64,000 bases of DNA from the NCBI GenBank assembly GCA_021904315.1, contig CM038915.1:15810001-15874000 (forward strand), read 5' to 3'. Origin of the DNA: Sphagnum magellanicum. Lineage: Eukaryota > Streptophyta > Sphagnopsida > Sphagnales > Sphagnaceae. Made by a program: the position numbers and the translations under genes. Positions 24,538 to 36,809 of this stretch are shown one piece after another; the stretch's first letter is position 1; each line of letters opens with the position of its first letter. Under the pieces are notes generated by a model. The model was not told where the DNA came from, made no database searches, and saw nothing but the letters and a program-made list of their open reading frames with translations.

Positions 24538-25073
24538 TATCACTGAACACTTTCAAGTTTTCCCTCATTTCAACACCAAATTGAACATTTTTTATGTCAT
24601 TGGAAGCGCAAAATAGAAAGCTACAAATGTTCTTTAATCCTCAAAAGCAAAGGAACAAAGCAGAGAATGTAGGAAAAGAAAGAATTAAATTTTGTCTTAA
24701 ATTTTGTCTCTAGACTCGCTTTATTTCCAGCAACTATATCTTGTTCATTCTCATTCATTTTGAATGATTTCAAAGGTTATAAATGTGTTATCTCAAAATC
24801 TATAAAACTTGTTTAAAGTGAAAAAATAAAAATAAAAATAGTTGAAGAGTTTAAACTTTAAAATCATACTGAACATTTATGAAAAAATCCAAAGCACAAC
24901 CCCTTTCATTTTGAAAAGGCATATCTTGCTCATTTTCCATTAGATTATAGCGTTTTTTATAGATTTGAACACACCAAGTGGAGGACTACAAAATTGTTTT
25001 AAGTTTCAAAAGGAACAGACCATGGACAAGAGATCAGTTATAATGATCCAATATCATTAAGTGTTCGGTGATA
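24538..25073. mobile_element. 536-bp terminal-inverted-repeat element
   Basis: The left end TATCACTGAACACTT (24538-24552) and the right end AAGTGTTCGGTGATA (25059-25073) are inverted copies with one mismatch. The body carries ATATCTTGTTCATT, TTTTGAATGATTTCAAA and GGACTACAAAATTGTTTTAAG boxes. These resemble the 195-bp repeat family and the segment at 18970-19110, which itself begins with a TATCACTAAACA-like phrase. It has no coding capacity, so it is a nonautonomous element. I could not identify a clean target-site duplication. Confidence 0.7.
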
Positions 25074-25106
25074 AGTATGTTTACCCTAGGTCACAATTAA
25101 ATTGAT

Positions 25107-25248
25107 CCCATATTGTTTGGTTTTCATTCCATGAATCCAAACTATATAAAGGAGTGCACTAGGATTGTTGGAAAACACAATAAACATGAAAATCTGATAG
25201 CCATTTGGGATGAGCCAATAAAAAAGGTTCAACCCTACAGGCTGAACC
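25107..25248 (+). repeat. LTR-like dispersed module, copy 2
   Basis: It has the same order as 5841-5970: CCCATATTGTTTG, a TATA box (ACTATATAAAGG), CATTTGGGATGAGCCAATA, then AAGGTTCAACCCTACAGGC. The TATA box and AATAAA-like box are more regular than in copy 1. I take it as part of an LTR or LTR-derived fossil. Downstream TAGGCCTAACCTAGG-rich DNA also follows the other copies. Confidence 0.55.
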
Positions 25249-25431
25249 AAATGAAATAAGATTTCATTTATTAATTGTCATGTGGTTTAAGTCTAGGCCT
25301 AACATAGGTGCCTAGATTTAGCCCTAACTTAAGCCTAAATTAAATGGCCTATGTTTAGGTTTAACCTAGGTGCTTCGGTTTAAACCTAACTTATGCTTAA
25401 GCACCATGTGGCCTAAACTATTGATGTGGAC

Positions 25432-25540
25432 GTGCCACATGTCATTTAATTATTTGTTGACCCCGAAATTTGTGAACATGCCACGTGTCGTTCAACTATT
25501 TGTTGACCCCACATTTTTAAAATGTGCCACATGTCACCAA
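25432..25540 (+). repeat. 46-bp tandem repeat, about 2.5 copies
   Basis: GTGCCACATGTC, ATGCCACGTGTC and GTGCCACATGTC occur with exact 46-bp spacing, separated by TATTTGTTGACCCC. The core holds an E-box/G-box-like CACGTG or CACATG, which may be coincidental. Confidence 0.85.
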
Positions 25541-25599
25541 ATCACTAGCCAAATGTTCAATTTACATAGTTGCAACATAATCGAAATGTATTCAAGATC

Positions 25600-28200
25600 A
25601 TTATAGGGGTTAGTTCATTAATGGTGCGCAAAACTTAACAAAGGTTAAAAACAATTTTCAACAATGGTATTTTTTTTGCAAATTTTTTTTTGATATTCAT
25701 AATTTTTAATGTAAAAAAATGTTTATATTTGTGATTTTATGATATTAATGATTTTTTATTGATTAAACTATAATTACATTCCAAGTGACAAGTTTACTAG
25801 AATTGATTTGTAAAATTAAAAATGATCATATTTCAAGGGTTAATAAGTTAATTATACTATTATTGTTATCCCCAATATTAAATGGGAACTTTCATCTAAT
25901 AATTGGATTAAGTCTTGGGACATTCATGTAAATTTTTAATTTGAAAATTTAACTATTTCAAAGATCGTACTTAATTTAAATGTATATTTTTTGAAATTGA
26001 AAGCATCCATTAAAATGAATAAATAATTTTTATGTGTTGAAAAAATGAAATATTCTATGTTTGACAATCATTTGCAAAAATTATGTTTTATTAATAATGC
26101 AGGGCTGAATGATTCAAATCCCATTATTAATAATGAATAACCATGTTTGGAATAATAAAATGGGAAAAAAACCTAACAATGATTTTTTTGGGGAAACTTG
26201 TAAATTTCATCATTTATAAGTGTAGGCATTTTTTGGAAATGCATATTCAATTCATAGATTTTTTTCCTATTTTTTTGTCTCTCAATGTTTTTTTCTATCA
26301 AAATAGGGTCTAGAATTATGCAATTAGATTACAAAACATAAGGAACATCCATGGGAATTACATAAGAAAAAACTACATCCATGGGGATAACTGCATTAGA
26401 AAAAACAACATAAGATTGGGGGATTTTGTCTTCAAATACAAGTTTAAACATGAACTTTGTAGGGGGCTAAAATTTCGACATGATTCAAAGAATGAATGAG
26501 CCAAATAGGGACCATGAATGAATAAACAAAAAAACTAAGTAGTAAAGCTTCAAAGAAAATGGACATGATCTAAAAAAAAATTATTGGCCCTTTGATGGTC
26601 ACATAAATACATACACAATGTGAGAAGAACTTAGGGCATACATAATGTGAAAATATTAAAGGATAATTGATTTCATTTTGGTGTCATGGTTGATTTTGGC
26701 TATATAAGTTGCAATAATTGTTCATTATATAAATATGATAAAACTAATTGAGCCTTGAACCTTTGCAAGTTGTGATATAGTTAAGTGGTCATAATAATAC
26801 AAAAAGGAAATTCAAGGTTTTCAAATGGAGGTTTGATGGTTACAAAATGACAAAGCAAATTACCATTATTAAGAGCAATTGATGAACACCTTGTGATGGA
26901 ATTTCAATGTTCACAAATTACGACACAAACACGAATAAATCAATGTGTGTTTCAGGTGGTCACAAAGTTCAAATTCATGATTTAGGACATAAGATTTAAG
27001 ACACATGGTCAAGATTAGAATACTCGATCAATGTTGAAATTTGAAAGTCTGAATGCATTTTGATATTAGGGCAATGCCACAATCCCTAAAACGTGGTTTG
27101 ATGTCAAAGCCCAATATTAGTTTGGTTATTAGGATTAAAAATGAAACATGATCCTCAAACCTTAGTGCAATGTTCATGGCAATGATCAAACTGAAAAAGT
27201 CCCGATTCCCACGACTATCCAGTATTGATATTCATTGTTGATCATAATCAAGATCAATCACAAGATTGTCAATAAATCAATCAAACTTTAAAGGACCAAG
27301 CGAATCACAAGTGTTGCCAATCAAGGGATGATTCATGAGGACCAAAATTCCTAGGAAATTACTAGTTAAGTTGATGATGGATCTAATATGACAATCATGA
27401 TCATGATAAAAAAAAACATGAATTATAAGACTATCATGATTGTGGTGTCGATCTGAAGACCCAACCCAAGATCATCAACTTTTGAGTCATTAATTGTCCA
27501 TGGTTCAATGTTGACATTATGTTGCTTGTTGGTGATTGGTTTCAAAAAACTATTCCAAAATCCAACTTGTTCAAAGACAAGAACCCAATACTACATAGCT
27601 TAAACATAAGAATCCCAATACTGCAAACACGTGAGAAAAGTTTCAAGTAGGAAACAAAAGCTTGAAACTTTGAACTTTGAAAGTTTAGCTTCAAATGCAA
27701 GCCATGAAAAAACCAACTCAAGTTTGAAACAAAAATGTAAAATATACAAGGACATGGAGATTTGACAACATTTGGATTCTAGAGAATTAGAAATTTACCC
27801 CATCATTATAATTTGTAGTTGATGACTACACAATAGATTTTCAATAGTCATGACACATGTGGCTCAACATCACTGTTGTAGACCTTAAAAGTCAAGGTTC
27901 CAAGGTCAAGCCTCATTGTTCATGCTCTAGACTATAGAGTCCACATTGCACATGATAATGCAAGTTACAACTCATTACTCTAGGCCAAACCATACCTGAT
28001 TTGCTTAAGAACCCAATTTTACAAACATAAGAGACTTGATTCCTAAGACCCAATGAACATTGAGCAATGTGTCATGTAATGCATTATGCACAACATGAGA
28101 ATGTTGGTAAACCCTACAACAATCAAATAGCAAAAGTGGTGACAATGGATTGGAATCACTTAGCATAGGAGGTGGACTCTCTTAGGAAGAATGACACAAT
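25600..28200. other. Gene-free stretch
   Basis: AT-rich sequence with scattered stops in all frames. I recognise no gene, terminal repeats or tandem structure. The part from 26600 to 28150 is less AT-rich and looks low-copy, but no frame there has coding character. Confidence 0.6.
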
Positions 28201-31200
28201 TGTGTGAATGGAGGAGAGGGGAGTGCATAAATGTTTAGTGTAAGATCTGGCCTATCCATCTGAGCCATCTATGATTAAGGTGGCAAAAGAAATCTATGAT
28301 AGAGCATTAGTGGCAATCATTCATGAATTGGCTCAGACGAATCTGGCAAACAACCCCCTTGAAAAAAAATTATCCCCTGCTTACAGTTCGCAGCTCCAAT
28401 TTTTTATGAGCCATTTGAAAAAGACTCACAAAAACAAACATGCTATAGCAGTCTTGTGAACTGAATAGTAGAGCTGGAGGATCTGAAGTGAACATTGGTA
28501 AGTCAAACTTTCATGTTACTTTCCTCAATGAAAAACCACGCCCTAACTGTATCTATATTGGGTCGTTCTTAGTCTCTTTCATAGTTGGGTTGTAAGTACT
28601 AATGGGTGAATGCTTTAAGGAGAGAGAAGGACTTCCAAAACAGGTACACCACATCAGCCCCATTCACAAAGGAAACAGCAACACCAACTGTATCAAATCA
28701 ATGCTTTTTGGACCTGAAAATAATGATTTTGACACATGCAAAGGACTTCAGGGAATATAAATGGACCCACTTTCGGAAGAATAAATTCAATTCTTACAAT
28801 AGGTTCCGGCAGGTTGCCAAAATATGAAAAGGATTCTTAAATTTTTTTATTTTCATATCTGATCTATAGCCAATTTTGGCTAATTCTTCTTGTTGATGAT
28901 CACCAGTTTGGTTAATCATAATATTGAAAAAGAAAACACTGTATCTAATGGGAAGCCAGTGGCCCTCTCTTGAAATCTTATGAACATTTATCATTTTGGT
29001 TTAAATGAATTTGAGTATAAAACAGAACTGAAGAAGTAGATGACTTATTGAAGGGATGGAGTTAATGGGTTGGCCTTGAAGACTCATTGTTCCTTGAAAG
29101 TGTGACATGAGAAATGGGCAGTTCTTTTTGGAAAGAGGAATGTAATTCATTTAGTTTAGTTTCTCTTAACGCCTTTTGTTACTTTTGAAAAGCACCCAGG
29201 CGAAAGATTTTTTTTTCCCCTACTTGTGAGAGGGAAGGCTTGACACATGTACCAAACATGCAACCAATTAAATGCTAGTGGAAAGCATATTTTGAAAAGT
29301 ACTCATAAAGGACATCGCCACCTAACTCATGTGTGCACTGGGAACTATGAATTTCCAATTGGCTCCTATCATGTGCTAGACCCTAAAAACCGCTCCCTCA
29401 TTGAACTTCATGGGGTCAAAGCAAGTCCTTCCACAGTGCCTAGGGGGTTTCGCCATAGGGTTGGCCGAATGTTGGTGGAGGTTTTTTATTTTTAAAAAAA
29501 ACTAAAGAAAAGAAGTTCTTGTAATTTGTGTTTGGAAGTAGGCTATTAGTAAATACTTGCTGTTACACCAACCTGGCGTTGGGATAAAATTCTATTCCTT
29601 GAAACATAACATAAATATTGATTTTTTGGGTTTCATAGCACAATTTGAACTTGTGTTATTTTTTTACAGTTCTTGGTAGAACAATTGCACAATTGTGCAA
29701 AATGGCACAAGGTGCCATGAAATTTGATGGGAAGAATATAACATCCTACCTATGATACAATGGTCGTAGTCAAAGGACACATACTATGAACATGGAAATT
29801 GTGAATGGCCATTTGAACATTGCATCTGAAAACAAATAAAACACTGCACCATTTGTCATAAAATCTCTCATGGCAAGTACTTTTAACAAAAGAAAATTAG
29901 GACAACAAAACACCTTAATGTCGAAAACTCTTTCAAGGTCCATATTATCCAAAAAGAAATTCTATAACGAAGTAGGGATGGTGAAATCCTTTGCAACTTA
30001 TGATTGTAAGTCCGTTCATGGCTATTGTCCTACTAGTAAGGAAGGTAGTTTGTTTGTTTAGTTTTGTCGCTGAGATCTCTCAAACCATGGCCTTCAGCTG
30101 TAGTTGGAAAGCGGTGCACAAAGGTGATTTCAGTATGTTTGGACTTGCCATGCAAGAGTGGTTCAATTTGCAGTATTTTCATCACTGAAAACTTGATATA
30201 AAAATAGATTTAAAAGGAAATCGGGGGTGTGCTCTCTGTATTGATGGAAAGCCCTCAAATAGAGTGGGTGCACTGGGTGATTGAATTTTTGAGTATTGTC
30301 ACGACTGAAAGTTTCATAGAAATCAAAAAGTAGATTTTTAGGGCAATTGGGGTGTGCTCTTGGTATTGGTGGAAAGCCCCCCATGAGTAGATGGGTGTGT
30401 GCTTAAAAAATTTCAGAGCTATGGTGCAGGATTTATTGAAATTGGAGTAATTTTTGTGATTGAAAATTCAATAAATTGGTTAAAAAATGTGCATACTTTG
30501 CAAATTACATTACAATATGTGCTCATCATTCATTGGAATTTCTTCGTTGATTTTCTTGAAAAATACAACAATCATGGTTTTGGATTGCAAACATTGTTTT
30601 GATATTTGAAACTTTCTGGAATTTGAGGTCCATCATGTGGAGGTTCTTCCCACAAGACTCACACAGCAAGGTCCTTTTTCATAGCTCCCATATTTTTCAC
30701 CAATCGTGGGTTCCATTTTAGATTGATCACCAGTGCCATTTGTGCTTAAATTGCAAGTCCTTTCAAGTCATAACCCCAATGAAAGGCTTAAGACCAGTGT
30801 TGTGCAATTCTGCCTTTTTAAGAGAACAGAAAATCAACAAAATCAAGATTTTGTTTGGACTTTCAGATTCATGGTGCAGAGTTTGCAAGATTTGATCCAG
30901 CTGAAGGGGAAGGATTGGCAACCATGTTAGCCATGATATGGCAGTTGAAAAGGGCCCATTTTCAAAATAGAACCTATTTGTCAACAAATATTAGATAATT
31001 TATGAGTGGCAAACTTTTCATCTATCTTTTTTGTGGAGTCCTCATGGTAACATTCCAAAAGCAACAAGATATACAAGTAGAGAATGTGTTTAAAATGATG
31101 GAAATTTTAGTAGCAGAAACGCCATTAATGAATTGTGAAAAATGGCTTCCTATCAATATTTTTTGTTTGTAGTGGTTAAAATGCCATCAGTGATTCAGTA

Positions 31201-31440
31201 GTCTAGAATAAAATTGCCCCATCCACCATACATTTGCAAGTCAAAGTTGAAAGTGAGGTGGAAAAACATGATTGAATGGCTTATGAAGGTTCTTGCTCAA
31301 GGGGTTTAATTATTGTTTCTAACCTCTAAGACTACCATCAGCCTTTGAGTGGGGAAGGGATCCATCCTTGTCATCTTCCATAATGCATTAATGTCCACAT
31401 CACTTGTGTCTTTGAACCCACATTTTCTTGACCAACTAAT
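28200..31440. other. Low-copy-looking stretch without a recognisable gene
   Basis: Composition is more balanced than in the flanks, and several short frames of 60-80 residues occur (for example 28271-28459 and 29247-29495, plus strand). None matches a family I know, and none shows convincing splice-site or codon support. It could be intron or intergenic DNA of a host gene outside the window. A 120-bp duplication inside is described separately. Confidence 0.5.
30171..30395 (+). repeat. 120-bp tandem duplication
   Basis: AGTATTTTCATCACTGAAA at 30172 and AGTATTGTCACGACTGAAA at 30292 start two head-to-tail copies. Each continues through a GGGGTGTGCTCT box and a GATGGAAAGCCC or GGTGGAAAGCCC box. 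Confidence 0.85.
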
Positions 31441-31447
31441 CAAGGCA

Positions 31448-31714
31448 TATACTAACAAAGTGTGAGACCAATGTGCTTTCTAATAGGGGAGGGTGAGATT
31501 TGTCTCTTCTCCTTTCGCAAATGTTTCCATTTGTGTGAAAATATTGTTCCCAAGTAATGTTTCCAATTTAGCAAAGATATTGTTCCCAATTATGTAACTC
31601 ATTGCTCCCAATGGTTTTTCATGGTTGCAAGTTAGCTGATCATTACTTGACCATAATGGTTGTGGGTGATTGGTTGTAGTAGAAGGCATTTTGGTTTCAC
31701 ACTTTGTTAGTATA
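31448..31714. mobile_element. 267-bp MITE with 30-bp terminal inverted repeats
   Basis: The left end TATACTAACAAAGTGTGAGA matches the reverse complement of the right end, TATACTAACAAAGTGTGAAA. The match extends to about 32 bp with four mismatches. If the element proper starts at TACTAACAAAG, it is flanked by TA on both sides, the target site used by Tc1/mariner-type elements. The interior has no coding capacity. A short internal repeat (ATATTGTTCCCAA) is present. Confidence 0.85.
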
Positions 31715-31719
31715 TTGAT

Positions 31720-34150
31720 TGCAATAGTGAATGGTCATAAAGCTTGTGTTGCCAAACAATGCATTCACCTTGAAAATTGCGAAAACACACAACCATGCTT
31801 GGTAGGCAAATTTTGCATCATTATGTTGTTACCACATATTCCAATGAAATCCATATTTGTTGTTCCCATTTGATATTTGAAAGGTTACATGGTTGAGCAA
31901 AGTTTGTTCACATAAGTTCCCCATAATGCTACCAACCATATTCCACACTATGTCTCCAAACAATATGATTTGTTTTTGTGTTCTCAAACAGTTTCTATGT
32001 TTTCAATTCTATCTCAAAGCGGTCCCCAAATTTTATTTACCTCATTCAGCTCACATGCACAAAATGTTAAACCGATAGTAAGTAAGAGTGCTAACAACGA
32101 CTCAAGTAAGTGAAGTGGTGTGGCAGGAATAGAAATTCCACAATTGATATAATATGCTAATTTGTGTCAGGTCATCCATGTGATATTGTGTCCCATTTGG
32201 AAGCCTTCATTATGGTTCAAGGCACTCAACATTTTCAGCTTTTATTGCAATCCCATGATTTCAGTCAACACTGATTCCTGACTTATACAGGATCAGCTTC
32301 TGTTCTTGTCTAACATAGTACACCTGATGGACTCGTCATCAGGAAGATGGTAAATGGGCACATTGAGATGTTGTAACAACGTATCACCTATCTAGGGACA
32401 TGTCAAAAACAGTGCCTGAGTGATAAATCCGCAAATGTATAGGTCATATAAGTTAGAGTACATACAAGCTTTATGCTTTCCTGGAAGTTCTATTTTGAGA
32501 TTTGTGGCAATTGTAAAATTGCATACAGTGGCAACGTAATAATTTTTTTGTCATCTATTTGTGCCATTCATATCTACCTCTTCCAATCCTGTCTGTCTCC
32601 TTCCTTTTTCTTACCCACTTATGTGCATATGAAAATGCAAATTAACAAGTGGTTTTTCATGTCCGTATTATGTATATTTTAACCTCTCAACATCAAGTAA
32701 ACCAATTTGATGCACTTTTCAGTGTGTTTTTGTTTTTGGCCAATGTTTAAGAATTAAAATAATTTAATAACCTACCTCTTTGAAGCTTATTTACCTAACC
32801 CTTTTCCCATGTGCATTTACATGGAAATAAAAGATCAAACATAAATAATGATGGACTATTGTGAACCATATTGGAATGCAACGAGGGGGGGAAAAAAAGC
32901 GAGGGGAACATTTACCTCAGTTTGGAACATTGTCCAAACTTGGCAAAAGGAATTAAACTTGTATTCACCAAAGAAATTGATTCACAACAAAGTATCATGA
33001 GGAATCTCGAGAAGATTTCTACTTTAGACCATTGTAGAAGAGTAACCTGCAGGATGGATGTGAGTCCAATTTCTTCATCAACAACTTGGTGCTCAGAGAG
33101 TGTGGACATGATGCACAAAATGTCTCAAGACAAGGTACAAATTGACAGCATACAATAAAACTGTGATTTAAGAGATGTCATGGAGGGCCCAACTTTATAC
33201 AAGAAGCTGACCTCAACAACATTGAAGACAACAAGGGTGAAGTAGAGCCAGTGGAGCTCAGGGTGTATTTTCCTTGTATAGTGTGGATTATGTATGGATA
33301 AATCAGATTTATGATGACAGGGTGAGTAGCAGCATACGATAGGGTCTGGTCGTAGTCCAGGTTTTCTTTTTCAATGACATCCTCCCAGGGAAAAGTCGAT
33401 TACATAAAATAACCTCACATGTACAGAGAGACCACATGAAAGTGAGGTTTTCATGTCTTGGGCTTGGATTCTTCACGTGCTTAAGATTCGGCTTTTGTGT
33501 GGGCTAGCTACACCCACGGAGTACTTCATCACAAGCATTTAGAAGAGTTCATTTATCATTTACATACACCTAAAGGAGTTCACCTTGTGGGGATCATTCA
33601 CCAAGTCCACATAAGTTTCTCTTTTGAAGACTTGCACCTTTCAAACACTTTGGGTCTATTCTAATGAGCTATTAGTTACTCTAATGGAATTATGATCATT
33701 ACGTTTTCTCATACCCCTTTTAATAAGTACTTGAAAAGGATAAATAATTAATTTTCCCCCTTTCTCATATCATTTAGGCAGGTTATTGTTTTAAAACAAG
33801 ATCATTGCTCGAATTTTATCATATTATGCCACCTAGTAACCTTCTGAAACATCCATCTCCTTCATGGATGGAAATTTATAATATCACATTGATATGCAAT
33901 TTTTGTTGAATTTGTGAATTTCACTTTAAAATGTGGGTCTAATTTGTACCAAGGACAGTAAATCAGACAAGGGTCCTAAATGCAGGCGGTACAAAAGTAT
34001 TGCTGCATTTATTTTTTCACTGGACATCTGCCTTTTTCAAACCGATTCATATTTTTTCAAAATTTCCTTGAAAAAATTATGAGTTCAATTCCAAGATACA
34101 TTTGATTATGCACATTGTGGGCACAGGTATGGCACTAGGGTTTAGGTTAC
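31720..34150. other. Stretch without a recognisable gene
   Basis: Mixed composition. A 95-residue frame at 32871-33158 (plus strand) has no recognisable motif. I see no repeats with clear ends. It may be low-copy host intergenic or intronic sequence. Confidence 0.5.
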
Positions 34151-34479
34151 GAAATGAGTTATGCCTCCTAGTGTCCATTATACGGCCACAACATGCAATG
34201 CATAATCATGGTCACAAATGTGTCTGGGCAGCAACCAGTTGTGTCTAGTCTGGTCTTCACCAGACACATCTTAAATTGGGCAATGGGGCAGGCAAGGGGA
34301 AAAAGAAATGTATCAGTACTTGTGTACTGCCTGCAGGTAGTAGGACGCTTGCCTTCACAATCGGGTGTGAAAAGCTGTGTGTGGATGGCACTTGACTTAA
34401 ATGAACCAAGTCAAATTCTACGATGACGGTGCATGTATCTAGCGGGGAAAAGGTGGATGGATCAGGCCTCCTTGTCTGC

Positions 34480-35180
34480 ATGGCCTGACAAGAGGTGTAA
34501 CGGTTAAGCTGCCTGTATTCATTCATTCATTTATTCATGCAAGAGGTAAGGGATCTGCTGCTGCTGCTTACACCACCAAAGAAGGTCACAAACTTTGTGC
34601 TTCCGGTCCAACTTGCTAGAAGGAAATTCAACTGTGCAGACATTTCTGGAGTTTGTCTGGGGCCCTCTCGGTCTCCAGTTGCACAAGTTCGAAAACATTC
34701 AAAGCAGCTTCTAATCGATTCTCTTCCAGGAAGAAGCCCTTTTTTGTACTACAGGCGGAACAGAGAGGCGTCACAGCTTGCAGCTGGTCCATGGGTAGGA
34801 AACATATCCTGAGCCCAAGGATTTCTGCTACTTCGCAGGGGGCGTGTCTGTTTAAGGACTCTCTATCCCCTTTACAAGGAGGCAGCCAAGCAGCAGCAGC
34901 TATGATCATAGGGTCCAAGTCCAGACCCAACCTGGGTGGTGGTGTGCTAGGCTGTGCGTTCGTTAGGATCCGCTGATAATTCCCGTGGCGGTGGTGGACG
35001 CAGCATAATTTTGTGGGGGCGGGGGGGGTTGGGTGATCCCCCACCATTTCTGAGTTGACACAACATTCCACCAATACAAGCACTGAGCAGAGATGGTGGG
35101 TTGGAACAGAACTGCTTTCAAAGGACATTATTATTATCAAAGAGAAGGTATGATTCCTAAAGCCTGGGACTGGCTGCCCT
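34480..35180. other. GC-richer island with overlapping open frames
   Basis: This island stands out from the AT-rich surroundings. Minus strand: an ATG at 35128 opens a 166-residue frame to 34628. Plus strand: 34620-34976 is open with Ser/Arg-rich sequence reminiscent of a plastid targeting peptide (SSCTSSKTF, RFSSRKKPF), but it lacks an upstream ATG in frame, and 34537-34812 is open in another frame. AG/GTAAGG at 34545-34551 and AAG/GTATGA near 35148 look like splice donors. Open frames in several phases may simply reflect higher GC. A first exon of a host gene is possible but unproven. Confidence 0.3.
35015..35033 (+). other. Potential G-quadruplex
   Basis: GGGGGCGGGGGGGGTTGGG supplies four G-runs with very short loops, inside the GC-richer island. 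It is the only such tract on either strand that I noticed in the window. Confidence 0.6.
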
Positions 35181-35457
35181 TGGATGGTAGACTACCATAC
35201 AAAATGTCAAAGAAGGCAAATGAATGTCAGAACTAATGCAGCCTAGGACAATCACCCATGAGTAATCCAGGAAAAGAAATATAAAATATTGTTCATGGTA
35301 CACTAAATAAATACTTCACATTGAAAACCGATATATCGATTCAAGAGAACTTCCATGTGGTGTAGTCAAAAGTAAAAGGAGTCAAGGGGTGTGCTGATTG
35401 CTGATTACATTGTACTGTGTCTAGTATGAAAAAGAATCAGATATTGTATTTGGATGA

Positions 35458-35479
35458 TATATATATATATATATATATT
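35458..35479. repeat. (AT)11 microsatellite
   Basis: An uninterrupted alternating AT run of about 22 bp. Confidence 0.9.
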
Positions 35480-35765
35480 TGGCATTGTGTTGATATACTC
35501 AATGCTTATGAAGTTACAATCTTATATATTTGGAGTCAACTCGTATTATTTGTTGATCTAGTTCTTACATACACATGAAGCACTTACATTGAATAACTTG
35601 CTTTAAGATATGAACATGCTTCTTGGTACTCAAACTTGCATCAAATGTTTAAATTCTTTTATTGTAGCATTTGAACATGTATTGAATCATTCAAAAATAT
35701 TTTTTGGATGCATGTATTGATTTTTTATTTTTTGAATGTAATTAAAGATTAAAACAACTTGATAT

Positions 35766-36242
35766 TTATAATGATGGTTAAAAGCAATGGTGTTCTAGGC
35801 ATAAGCATCCTTCGGTGAACCCATGAGGAACCACCTCAAGAAATTATTTTAAACTAATAAAATTTGTTACATAATATTCTTGGCTCTTTTCCTTTAAATG
35901 CTTTTACATTTGTAAATTTTCTTCCCCTCATATTCATTCATTGCATGTGGAAAGTGTTCATTGGATCAAAAAAGGTGAAAGTTATTACAATTTATTTTTC
36001 CTAATTGCAATGGTCATTTTCAAGATCATGTTCTTAAACTTTAAAAATTCATAACTAAATTATACCCACTCAATTGATTATGTAATAAAAAACTCAAATA
36101 GAATTCATTTGAGGTACCTTTTAAAATTATGTCACCAAACAAAAAACCATTTAATGAAGGTGTGACATATATTCTTAATAGGTCCATCCAAGGATGCTTA
36201 TGCATTTCGATAACTTGGTTGCAACCATTTCCATTATAATGT
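35766..36242. mobile_element. Inverted-repeat element of about 475 bp, with a partial second copy
   Basis: The left arm runs from TATAATGATGG to GCATAAGCATCCTT (35799-35812). The right arm, reverse complemented, runs from TATAATGGAAATGG to GCATAAGCATCCTTGG (36189-36204). The inner 14 bp are perfect. The interior phrase ATTGGATCAAAAAAGGTGAAA at about 35961 recurs as ATTGGAATAAAAAAGGTGGAA at about 36562. A partial second copy therefore lies about 600 bp downstream (36460-36800). There is no coding capacity. Confidence 0.55.
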
Positions 36243-36809
36243 TAGGTTTCGTGCAAAAAATAAAATAAAAATTTACTAAACAATGTTTTTAAATCATATT
36301 TTGTTTCAACAATGATACCAATTCTAAAATTTTGTATGAATTATTGTCAAATTGTGACCTTTGAATGAAAATATTAATGTAGTAGACCAATGAATGCATT
36401 CATTGTTGGTACCCCATACCAACTATTGACCCATTTATAAGAAAGGGCCCAAGAATACCCATTGGACCCTTTCCTTTGAATGCTTTCATAAAGTATATAT
36501 GTATATATATCTCTCTCATGTTTGTCAATTGCATGCAAATATATATGCCCTTGAGTTTTCATTGGAATAAAAAAGGTGGAAATCATTACAAATTTATGTT
36601 CCTAATTGTCTAACCCTTTCAAGAGGATCTTTCCTTTAATTATGAAAATTGAAATTTCATAAGTTCTAAATTATACATATTCAATTAATTAACTAATATA
36701 AAAAATGGAATACCATTTAAAGTACCTTTGAAAATTATATCCAAAAATTGTCCTTACTAGGATAAAAGAAGTTCTATGAAAGGTCACTTCAATGAAAGGA
36801 CTTTTCTGC

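Noticed and set aside
25432-25540. CACGTG/CACATG motifs as a functional G-box cluster
   Set aside because: They arise from a 46-bp tandem repeat and no adjacent gene is present.
28271-28827. Two short plus-strand frames as host exons
   Set aside because: No recognisable motif and no convincing splice sites linking them; left as unexplained low-copy sequence.
31480-31689. 69-residue minus-strand frame as a gene
   Set aside because: It lies entirely inside the MITE and includes its internal repeat.
34628-35128. 166-residue minus-strand frame as a confident gene
   Set aside because: Open frames occur in several phases here because of the higher GC, and the sequence shows no domain, so it is kept only as a weak candidate.
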